Positions 42,001-52,366 of a DNA stretch of 64,000 nucleotides are shown piece after piece (positions within the stretch are counted from its first letter, which is position 1; each line of letters begins with the position of its first letter). Made by a program: the position numbers and the translations under genes. Under the pieces are notes generated by a model. It was not told the DNA's origin. It worked only from the letters and a program-made list of their open reading frames with translations, and ran no database searches. Where the stretch lies: positions 9,150,732 through 9,214,731 of the forward strand of contig NC_135561.1 of the NCBI RefSeq assembly GCF_964340395.1. The letters run 5' to 3'. The stretch comes from Glandiceps talaboti. Its lineage: Eukaryota; Hemichordata; Enteropneusta; Spengelidae.

Positions 42001-42862
42001 CATATCATATCATATTCACATCAAAATCTCTATCCTATCAGGTCCCCATTTATACAGCTGGGTTGACTGGAGCATGTTGTTTCAAATCTTGCGGAGTGCC
42101 CATGGATAATAGTGTTCAGAAACAAAGGGCAGTGGTGAGGCTTGAACCATGAACTTGTAGATTCTGACAATTCAATATGATTCTTCTATCAGTACAAATT
42201 AGGCCTAACAAAAAAATTGCGTGGTTCCGATTACGCTCAATTTTAGAATAGGTGGGGTAGGTAGATTTTTTATTTTATTTTATTATATTTTTTTTTTATG
42301 TGTTATGGTTTCTTCTCATCAGATGTACAGCCATTACAGGGATTGTACTCAAAAGTCTGATTCCAATCCATGGAATGTTAAAAAACTCAGAAATAAAAAA
42401 AACCAATGCTACATATTGCAGCTTTGTTAAGTTGGCAAATAATTGCCATTGTCATTTCTATACATTGTACTTGCATTCTTGACATATCATATGTGAATAT
42501 ATTTACATAATCACAATTTAGTTGTATTCTATTTGACCTATTGGTATTCTGTTACGATATAAATTATAAACTTGTGTGGAGGAGATCCTCATTGATCGAT
42601 GAAAAACTTTGTTTATGTGTTCGATTATTATATACCATGGAGCTGGAGGTCGAAGCTTTATTTGTACATTCCTTATTATCGTCCATGTATGTATCCCACG
42701 CGTACGCAAGGCCCTACATGTATGGTCTATGGGTTAAGGTTAGATCACTATAGTGTAGGGTCTCAGAGTTAAGTTAGTTAGCTTACCTGCTGAATACGCC
42801 TGTGATTTCATTGGGTGTCTGGCTACATAGTTCAGATAACGCGCCCACACTTTTCCAAGCAT
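36065..42862 (-). CDS. MPV17: MPV17 mitochondrial inner-membrane protein
   Basis: Six minus-strand exons: 42862-42787, 41910-41798, 40211-40116, 39526-39431, 37373-37288 and 36152-36065 (stop TGA 36067-36065). Phases 1, 0, 0, 0, 2 are continuous, giving 184 residues (human 176). Visible family features: the N-terminal [77 protein letters not shown] followed by FYLVPLNHR, and the C-terminal FWNTYMAWK signature. The hydrophobic pattern fits the family's four membrane spans. MPV17 sits in the inner mitochondrial membrane and is needed for mitochondrial DNA maintenance in vertebrates; its transport activity is unsettled. The start is the ATG with family-like N-terminus. Introns hold several MITEs and a tRNA-like sequence. 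Confidence 0.95.
36655..36755. mobile_element. Short inverted-repeat element, GAGTCAAAA family
   Basis: GAAAATCTCTACTCACAGAG at 36665 is matched in inverse by TTTTTGACACTGAGTGGAAA near 36729, leaving a loop of about 40 bp. It lies between MPV17 exon 6 and exon 5. Related to 39003-39232. Confidence 0.55.
37509..37726 (-). mobile_element. AGGGAACTTGCAA MITE, copy 2 (MPV17, inverted)
   Basis: Begins AGGGAAAATGTAAACCC and ends GGATTGCAAGTTCCCT; the interior is the complement of 30632-30873. It is about 136 bp into the intron upstream of MPV17 exon 5. Confidence 0.8.
38022..38826. repeat. Opposed tandem arrays around a 390-bp core
   Basis: 38022-38298 holds about 4.7 copies of a 59-bp unit (CACCAAAGTAAAGTGTTTTC, TGTACCACAA, TATAGCATCCATATCAAGT). 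38692-38826 holds two copies of a related unit in reverse orientation (ACTTGATATGAATGCTATAA, AAAGTGCTTTACTTCAGTGT). The inner borders also match in inverse (GTGTAAAAGTATA). The core contains the tRNA-like sequence at 38456. Confidence 0.8.
38456..38530 (+). pseudogene. tRNA-Thr-like sequence (tRNA pseudogene or SINE head)
   Basis: Box A is TTAGCTCAGCTATGG and box B is GGTTCTATTCC (one change from GGTTCGANTCC). A cloverleaf can be drawn: D stem GCTC/GAGC, anticodon stem TCTGA/TTAGG with loop CTAGTGT (anticodon AGT), T stem GTGGG/CCTAC, and a mostly paired acceptor GGCACGT/ACATGTC. Mismatches in the acceptor, a changed T-loop and an extra base before the anticodon stem argue against a working tRNA. 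Its place between opposed arrays suggests a mobile element using a tRNA promoter. Confidence 0.6.
39003..39232. mobile_element. MITE with TIR around TACTCGCAGAGTCAAA
   Basis: AAATTTCTATACTCGCAGAG at the left is matched in inverse by CTCTGTGAGTAGAAATTT at the right, over about 230 bp. The interior shares sequence with 8148-8300. It lies in the MPV17 intron between exons 5 and 4. Confidence 0.7.
40479..40722 (+). mobile_element. AGGGAACTTGCAA MITE, copy 3 (MPV17 intron)
   Basis: About 244 bp, same orientation as 30632-30873 and clearly alignable end to end; ends TAGGGAACTTACAAT and GGTTTGCAAGTTCCC. Confidence 0.82.
41408..41690 (+). mobile_element. Dispersed repeat, second copy of 15828-16085
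   Basis: In the MPV17 intron between exons 3 and 2. This copy also shows internal inverse pieces (GGTAGCCCACT near 41487 and 41643), so a weak hairpin form is possible. Confidence 0.6.
42028..42175 (+). mobile_element. Dispersed repeat shared with 47815-48115
   Basis: Shared blocks: CTATCCTA.CAGGTCCCC, TTATAC.C..TTGACT.G, GTTTCAAATCTTGC, and CAGTGGTGAGG.TTGA. Related sequence with these landmarks is familiar from SINE or LINE tails in marine invertebrates; class not proven. Confidence 0.5.
42219..42703 (+). mobile_element. GGTTCCGG-family end joined to a second element
   Basis: 42219-42338 matches one end of the GGTTCCGG family up to GATGTACAGCCATTACAG; 42338-42703 is the inverse of 21187-21533. 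The junction with the GGTTCCGG family differs from that at 21 kb. The block ends 84 bp before MPV17 exon 1 in its first intron. Confidence 0.62.
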
Positions 42863-44211
42863 GTTGTAGCTCAGTGTCCCGTTTGGCCCGGGACCAGTTT
42901 CTTTTATAAACAATTACTGGAAGGGTTCATTGGATGACACACGTCAAATTCTAACGCAAACACTTCAGTGTATATGAGTTATTGTCATTCGACGACCAAG
43001 CAGTATATGCAAAATGTCTTCTCAAACTTCAGTAATATGAAAATGGACACATTCAGCTACTTCTGAAGTGCGCCCTCTAGTCATCAGCCTGTAATTCATA
43101 ATTAGGGTAAGGGAGTAACCTTCCATGGAATAAAGGGAGGGCAAACAATTCTTCGTGAAGATATTTGTGAACCCTCCCCCACCCAGTGTTCAAACAGATA
43201 TTTAGGGCATCGATATTTTGTTTTTTGAAAGATTGGTCATCAAAGCCATCTTTGACATTGCAATAAAGGCTTCAAATACAGAATTAGTCAAACCTGCATC
43301 ATACTATTTCCTTTTTGATTTTCAATGATTTTTTGAGCTTTGTTTTTGAGCTTTTTATCATTCCGGGGTTAGTTTGAGTGCACGACAATAATTTCGACCA
43401 CGATATGTTGTTTGACTGCGTATGTTTGCCAATGTTAAATATATTCGTAGAGTGAAAAATATATCTAATATTGATAAAATAATATAATTATATCAAAAAT
43501 TGCAATCATGACTTTTATATGAATATTTTACACAAATATGAGTGGTATTGTAAGGGTTGTGAAAATATAGGAGTACATGTACTGTACAGCAATCTGATAA
43601 AGAAAATATCACTATTGACTGAAGTTCATGTCTAGTGCAATATACATATAAATGGCAAACACTTCAAATGCATTGCATAAAAATTACATATTAAACATAT
43701 GGAGGGAAAATATACTCGCTGGTTACACAGTATGGTATGGTTACATTGTTGCTAGATATAGTACTACTGTAGCGGTTTCGATACGTCGCTCTCAACTCTC
43801 GGTCCTCCGCGCGCAAACCCGCATAAAAGAAATAAACAGTAAAACGAACAATATTGTGAAAAGCTACATTTGTATACATTGTGACACTTTCGCTTTTAAT
43901 TATTATACATTAACAGGAATATATTTATAGAATAGTCTCTCTCTCACACGCGTATTTCGATCAGATGACTATATCCGTCAACTAAATTATTGCATTATTA
44001 ATAACACTGGCATCGAACCATTGATTGGTGAAATGAGTGCCCTTTGCATTGCTTTGTATCATTGATCGTCAGCAAACATATTCGAAGTGCGCGCCATCAC
44101 CGTTTCGTACATACGCAGCTTAGTGTAAGTGCGTTAGCATTGGTTGGCATCTTTTCAAGCAACACTATAGTATCCCGTCTATGCGTGAACAAACTCATTA
44201 TGATACGAAAA
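42863..44211. other. Divergent MPV17/ADA intergenic region
   Basis: The start codons of MPV17 (-) and ADA (+) are about 1.35 kb apart, head to head. No TATA box is placed convincingly for either. A CpG-rich patch at 43775-43825 (TACGTCGCTC, CCTCCGCGCGCAAACCCGC) stands out in otherwise AT-rich sequence. 43068-43082 holds a GCGCCCTCTAGT motif resembling a CTCF core. Confidence 0.55.
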
Positions 44212-47200
44212 ATGGCTGCTACTGGAGTTGCTCTGAGCTCTTCGAAATTCCGGGTAAGTCAGACGCTGTAGTTTTGCCGCGATCGGTGCTCAGACGCCGG
44301 AGATTCGCCATATGCCATTACGCATTTACTGTTTCAACATGTGCTAATTTTAAAAGCCATACTAGGTAGTAGGTCGCCCATTCTGCAATGTAAAATGTGT
44401 TGAAGAAAGAACGTACAACTGGACATATACACTGGTGTGTTATGTATAATAACGTTGCCTACGGTAAACCCTAGCATTGTTGACAATGACCGTCATGTAA
44501 TTGGCACTTTCATGTGATTTACATGGCTATAGTACCTTCCATCATTTACAGAGTGCAGCATTACGTCACGTTCCTACGTAATGTGTGTGACTCATGTATA
44601 CACTAAATGTATGACTATTTCATTTGATTAAACTCAGCTGAAGGAAATGTACTGTGTTGTATCATGGAAGTATAACCTTTCCATGGTTGTATACACTACA
44701 TAGAGAGGGTCGATTGTTAGTATATATGTATGTCAAGGCTTTGGTGTCAGATAGATCATACCACGTTGACCTTTCTGACAGTTCGACCTTGAATAAGTCA
44801 GTTCATGTTTTGTAAACACAACACCCCGTTCAACACATACTCTCCTTTTTGCATCGTCTTGTTCGCATTTGTAATTTTTTTAGTGTAATAGTATAGTGTA
44901 GTGCACTTTCATGATTTCAAAAAAAAAATTCCTTTCATTGTTATAAAATAAACTTGTTATTAATTTCTGCTATTCTCTTTAGGTCACACCCAAAGCCAGT
45001 GTAAAATTATGCAGCCTACAACTAAAACTATACATATTATATATAGATTATGGGCAACATTTTGTGAATTTTTAAAAGTTTTATGTATTAGTAGGGGGTG
45101 GGGGTGTTAGAATTTTATATGAACAATATTATGTAATTTTCCAGTAATATTGTACACATCAGGGGGGGGGGGGGCTATACTTGAAAGTATTGATAACTGT
45201 TGTAATATATAATACAGTCATTGTGTTTCTCTAAACTTTAATTCGATTTTGTCTAGAAAAGGTTTCTTTTGACAAATTAGTTGCTTGCAGTTTATGTACC
45301 AGTAGCTCAAACCCCAACTGCCATAAACAGAGGCTTCACATTTTGCCAATTAAGCAAAACCTAATCTGGGAATGCAAGGAGTCTTATTTCAATTCTGGGA
45401 CATGGTATTCCATTCTGGGATCCGACCTGCCCCATTTCTAGTCTGGGACTGGTTCCATTTTCAGTTTGGGAGTGCATCACGGTCCCAGTTCCAATCTGGG
45501 AAATCTGGGACACTGTTTGTGGTTCCAATTTGAGCTACTCTTACATAATATCCTACCAAAGATATTTTATGTTACATGAGCTGTGTGACACAATGCAAGT
45601 CTGGCAACTGTGAATTTGAATTTTCCTTGTTCACTATTAAAATGTGGTACTAATTGATGTAAAATGGTGTGTGGGGAGGGGGGGAGAGACAAAAAATTAG
45701 TCTGAAAATGATACAAAAAGTAGTCATGACCCTAAAAGAATGACATGAATTTGAGAACTGCACCTACCTATTTTTGAATGGTATGTAATCAGAAACATGA
45801 TATATGTATTTTTTACTTGGCTTCTATGAAGTAGACAGAATTCCAAGTCAACATGTATGACATTATTAGAAAGTCGTCATATCGTCATTCTCTAGTTCAC
45901 TTATATGTCCTGTCAGTGAGTTTATAATTATAGTGGCCATATGGATGAGCAATATGTATTTCTTTATGATTATTATTTTTCATGAGGCATAAAAAAATGT
46001 TTGGTTCCGGTTACCCAACCCCATCTAGTTTTTCACTGCTGACTCTAAACATTTTTTAGGTATTCAAGAAAAAATAATAAAATCGTGAAGAAATAGTGGA
46101 TGCAGGAACTGAGATCAACTTAAAAAGACAATATATAAATGTTCTTCTAATCTGTAAATGGCTGTATATCTGATAGGAAGAAATGAATAACACAGAGACC
46201 ATTTGGAAAATGATGGAGAATCTGAACTAGACACTCACACATGAAAAAAAAAATAAAAAAAATCTACCTACCCCTCCTATTCTAAAATTGAGTGTAATTG
46301 GAATCACATAATTGTTTTACTTGGGCCTATAAAACAACTTTTAGTCTGACAGATCCAGTCATTGGTCCACTTATGAATGGCACAGTTTTGGACAGTAGTG
46401 TAGTTTTATCAGTCCAGTCACAAGGAAGAAACAGGACCATCAGAGTCAGTAGACAACTAGTCTGGATGCCATCGTGGTCTCTAACGAAACCACAGAGGTG
46501 TAAATCATAACGATACTGTATAGGAACTAGAGTAGTAGACAACTGGTTTACACATCATTCTTCATCTTAATCTGACTGACCAAAACCTTTGCTGGCCTTA
46601 CACATATATGCAAATCTCTGTACATGTACATGCTATAAAATTAACTCCAGTTGTAACTGACCCCATTTAGGATTTGACAATGTTGTTTTGTTATTGTTTG
46701 GTAGGTGGAACTACATTGCCACTTAGATGGTAGTGTCAGGTGTTCAACATTGTATGATTTGGCCAAGTGAGTATATAGATGTATTCTATACTATGACTGT
46801 CAATTAGTAAGTATTGTGCCAGTGTGTATTGATGGTGCAAATCTAGAAACCTGATTGGTCAAGACACAAAGATTTCTATGGTGTCACCATTACCATGAAA
46901 TCGTGCTATTCAAGATTCCAAGTGGCCCTGGTGATCGATTTCATTTGCATCCACTTCAACCATTCATGCATCTGTACTGTTAATGGCCTGCAGAATATAT
47001 AGATGTCCATGTTTGTCAAAAATAGATCTGTGAGGGAAAAATGAATGAGATGTGCCCTCTACTACATACACATATGGGGACTCTTCTAGATTTTACTTTA
47101 ATACTTACCACCCTTAGCAAAAACACTGGTAGGGAACCCAGGTAAAATGACTAAGGAACTCTGGTAGATTTTACCTCCTTACCACCCTTAGCAAAAACAC

Positions 47201-50200
47201 TGGTAGGGAACCCAGGTAATATGACACAGAAATGCAGGTAGATTTTACCTCCTTACCACCCTTAGCAAAAACACTGGCTTTTGAGATAATCTATGACGCT
47301 TTCAGTTCTGTTTTCTGCAAAGAATTTCTATTTATCACACTTCCTCTTGTTTGTTTAGGAAAAATGATTCTCCTGAAGCAAAGAAACCATACGAAGAATT
47401 TATGAAAGATGTGACATACTTAGGAATAGGCAACCTACAAAAATTTCTAAAAGTCTTTGATGTATTTACGCCCTGGATTGTGTAAGTATTTTTTGTGATT
47501 TTAGATATTTATCCTGTAACAGTTCTGTAACAGTGATTTTGTATGAGAATTTTATATTTAAACAATTTGTTCGTCAAGACACTTTCCTGTCTGACATGAC
47601 TAATATTGGCTAAGTTGTGGCAAATAGTGTTGTCAAGTAAAACCAGATAACCAAGTCTTTGGGCTGTATATTTCTTTCATTTTTTTGTGATTTTGTAAAC
47701 TCACAACTCTAAAATGTTTGTATTATTATAAATCACATTTTTAAAAAATATGATTTTTTTTTTATGAGTATGCCAGAATGAAATTATTTATTTATGTGTA
47801 TTTATAATGCATCTGTTCCCTTGAGAGCCCAAGGCACTCACAGATATTACTCCTGGTAAGGAACTATAGTGGCAAAACAGCCCTCTATACTTCCCCAACT
47901 CACTGGAGAGTATTATACAATCCATTGCAGCTTCTAGTGCACAGGATTAAAGCATTCACATTGCAACCTCTATCCTAACAGGTCCCCAATTATACCCAAT
48001 TGACTTGGGACACAATCATGGTTCAAATCTTGCCCAAAGACTTTAGCCATTTCAGACACAAACCAACAGTGGTGAGGATTGAGCCTGCAAACTGCAGATT
48101 CAAAGCCAACCACGGTAACCATCATGTACATTTGCCCATCACCTACATTAACAATGAAACCACAGTTGTTTGTTGACGTTGGCTATTATTGACTTTGGCT
48201 AGAGATGAATGTAATTACTCCATGCAATGATGTAATATTGTGTTGTTAACATCAAAAACAATAAACTGAATAGCCACACTTTCTACTATACACAGTAATT
48301 ATTGACATACCAGTAGCGGTTTATTTGTGTATGTAGACATCAAATTTTCCTACATCTACAGAACAAATGCTATGCTGTAACTTGCAGGCACTGTACTTTT
48401 TTGTTTTCTCCAAACCAGGGCTTTATTTTCCTGTTTCAACAGTTGTATATGTTAATAGTTTAGCATTACATACAGTAAATTGATTTTAACATGAAAAGCA
48501 TAATCCAGTTGTAAGTAGAGTTTAACAAGCTGGTGAGTGTCGAATTAATGTCTGTATGATCTATGAATTTTACAGCTGAGTTTAAAGCTGCACTGGCTGT
48601 AACTGAAGTATGATATTTTCAGTCAGACAACCAACCAACAATATATTCACTGGAAATTGTTAAAATACCAATAATTAGATATTGTGCATGATAATTAGGG
48701 GTTGATCACATCCAGAAGTAGTACATTTAATTTCAAATACTGACCATGTTCCGGTATTTTCCCATCGTCGTAAACCACAGCCTCTTTTATGGCACCGTCT
48801 AAAGACGCACCTCCCAAGAGGCTTTGTTGCCTCAGCAGAAGTGTATGGACTCTGATTTGCAAGAATGGTATTTGCCATTCTTATTATGTAAAATATTGGA
48901 TTCTTCATGGATAGACATTTTGTATCCACAGGGGGGATAAGGAAGCCATAGAAAGAATTGCATATGAACTATGTGAAGATAAAGCTAAGAATGGTGTAAC
49001 ATACATTGAAGCTCGGTATAGTCCACATTTATTGGCCAATGACAACATTGTGGAACTCGGACGTACAGGTGGAGATGTATCACCTCGGGATGTGGTGATG
49101 TATGTAAATGAAGGCTTACGTAAAGGAAGCAAGGATTTTGGCATTACAGTGAAAAGTATTCTATGTTGTATGCGTGGATTTCCAGGTAGGTTTGTGGATG
49201 AGATTATGCAATGATGGTGAAGTTGTGGTTCATCTATTGTTTAAGTGTGTTAACTGAGAGTGTATGTGCTAATGTCAAAATGTCATGTTATGTCAACTAC
49301 GTTCTCCCAAATGTTTTTGTTTGCATGGCTTTTACTTGTTTATTTCATCATGTGTATTATAAACTGAATAATGTATAATTCATTTATCTTTGATCTGGCT
49401 AAGAAAAAAAAAATGTGTGTTTTCAATAACACGGTCCCCGAAAATAGAGTAGGTAGGTCAGGATTTGATTTGATTTTATCTTTTTATTGAAAAATATTGA
49501 AAAAATATTGCTTTGACCAAAACAAACTCCTTCTGTGATGTTTTGATGAAATATGTACAGACATCACTGGGGAAAGAAAACGGACATGCATGAAGGTCAA
49601 GAAGACAAAGAATTTCTTATCTTTTTGCTTTAGATGTCTAAAAAAATGTTTAGGGTAGAAGGCTTAAACTAGGGTTGGTCGGGTTATCGGAAGCACACAA
49701 TTTTTTAAAAATCTCTTTTGCGAATCTGTCCTATTTTATAGTCATTCAAATTACTTGAATTACTCTTTTTATTTTCATATCTTAGTATGTGTTTTTGTCA
49801 TCAATTCATGATACTTAAAATAAATCATGTTAATTGATTTGCCGTCACTGCCCACTCATTTGTTAAAAACATGTCATTTGATTGGACATTGCAGGTTGGT
49901 CACATGATGTTGTTGAATTATGTAAAGAATTTCATAACGACACAGTAGTGGCAATTGACTTAGCTGGGGATGAAGATATATGTCCCAGTAAAGAAGACAT
50001 CGATGCTTTCTTGGTATGTATTAAGCACACTCTAAATGCTGACAGGATGGGCAGTGGGAGTGGGGAGGGGAGGGGGTAGGATGGGTGAAACAGTATAGTG
50101 ACAATTGACTTATCTGGAGATGAAGATATACATCCCAGTAAGGAAGACATAAATGCATTCTTGGTACGTAACGCACTCTCAATACTGACAGGACAGGCAG

Positions 50201-50771
50201 TTAGGTGGTGGGTGGCCCTGGGGGAGGGGTATGGGTGGGTGAAACAGTAGTGACTATTGACTTAGCTGAGGATGATCATGAAGATATATCTCCCAGTAAA
50301 GAAGTCTGACATAAACACTTTCTTGGCATGTAACACTCTCTAAATGCTCAGGGCGGGCAGTGGCAGTGGGGATGGTGGTGGGCTGGGGTGGGGGGTGGGG
50401 GGGTTGTGAGGTTATGGGTTTGACATAAAAAATGACATAAGTAAAGTCATAATGGTTCATTTACATTTATGTCTTAAAAATTTCAAGCTATGAATCGTGA
50501 AAAATACTGCATCATTACAGTTACTGTAGTCATTACATGACGTACAGTAAATTTCTTGTACTGATCACTTTTAATGGATTGTTTAAGAATAAATTAGTAT
50601 TTACAAAATTCTCCAAACATTAAATTATGGTTTGGTTGCCTTTATTGGAAAGTTTTTAGAGTTTATGAAAAATAGAGAAAATAATTACAAGTTATGTATA
50701 CAATCCTTGCAAACCCACATTGCTGGCATGTTGCATGAAGAAAAGATAATTCCTTGATTGCACATTAAGAG

Positions 50772-50802
<31 letters not shown>

Positions 50803-52335
50803 TAAAAGAAGAATTGTTTCTGGTCAGTAGAGTTTGTCTAAAGTGGTGTGATGATGCAATTTCTTTTTTATTCTCAACAAATCTTTTGCTCAGTCTACTA
50901 TTTATGGCAGTTACTGTTCGTTTTATTTATTACTTTAGAGCAAGTATGTATGTGGGACAGATGTCATTTGCTTGTTCATGAATGGCTCTGCAGTTGTCAT
51001 CTTCAATGAAGTAGGGAGGGTTATTTTTGTGTTTACCACTGGATCTGCAGACTGGGCTTGACAAACACACACAAAAAAGACTGACACGGGGATAATTAAG
51101 TGGTGACCCGAAACGATTTTTTTTTTTTGCCTAATACATGCAAGCAACCATTCAGAAATCAAATATGGAGGCACTGCTTTTTATGAGTAATAATGCATAC
51201 CAGAAATAACATGGGTTTTTGAGTATGTCTTCCTTAGGATTGACTAACATGGCAAAGTTTGGATGATTACATTAGTCAGTGTTTATAGATGCAGACTACA
51301 TTTTGTTGCATTCTCTAAAACACATTCTTGTTGTTCAATCTAATATTTATTGTGCACACATGTTATGTATGAACTGTATTTTGAAGGCAGTATAAAATAT
51401 GTGTTGATGCTGTACATTCTTTCCTAATATGTCGTAGAGGGCGCCCTACTGACTTCACAGATTGCTGAATTATAGGAGTGAAGGATCGATGGATATAATT
51501 GCGTCGTTGTCATGACTTTACACAAACCTGTACAACTACAAGTACATTTGATAATTCCAAAAACTATGATTTAACGGAAATAAACAAAACATTTAAATAA
51601 AAAAAAAAGAAGAAGAAAGCTATGCTTTCATTCTCTTTTACATGTATGAACAAAAATAATATTCAAAGATTTTGTGCAAAAGTCAGGACAAGTGTGAAGT
51701 CAATTTGTGATCCATGTTCACATTTTATAGGAAGCTGAAAGTTGTGGTATTCACCGTACCGTCCATGCAGGGGAGTCAGGACCTGCTGCTAATGTGAAGG
51801 AGGCTCTAGATGTAATGAAAGCAGAGAGAATTGGTCATGGCTATCATGTACTATCAGATGAAAAACTATATCAAAGAGTTATTGATGAGAGGATTCACCT
51901 AGAAGTGTGTCCAATGTCTAGTTATCATCTTGGTACAGCTGGTACCACAGACTTCAAGAAACATCCAGCAGTCAGGTAAGGTTAACAAAGTATGAACTTA
52001 TCAGTTATTGGTGGAAAGACAGATTCTGTTGAAACCCCTCCCCCTCCCCACCCCACCCCCCTTCTAGGTGTCCAAAGTCAGGACTGTTGATTTTAACCTC
52101 CTGTACATGCCCAAAGTCAAGAAAGTTGCTCTTGACCCAGAGTCCTTCTGTAGGTGTCCAAAGTCAAGACACTTTTTTATGTCACACGCACACGCACATG
52201 CAGGCATGCATGGATGCACGCACGCACACATACAATCAACCAATCAGTCAATCAATCAGTGAGTCAGTCACTCAGTCTATCAGTAGTCATTCAACCAATC
52301 AACCAACCAACTATCAATCAATCAACCTACCTATC

Positions 52336-52366
<31 letters not shown>

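Noticed and set aside
46298-46542. 70-residue frames on both strands in ADA intron 1
   Set aside because: No family recognised, part overlaps the end of a MITE-like copy, and it lies between clear ADA exons on phase.
50092-50163. Copy 2 of the ADA exon fragment considered as a mutually exclusive exon
   Set aside because: The preceding CAG puts TATAG or a TGA in frame for either upstream phase, so inclusion would truncate the protein.
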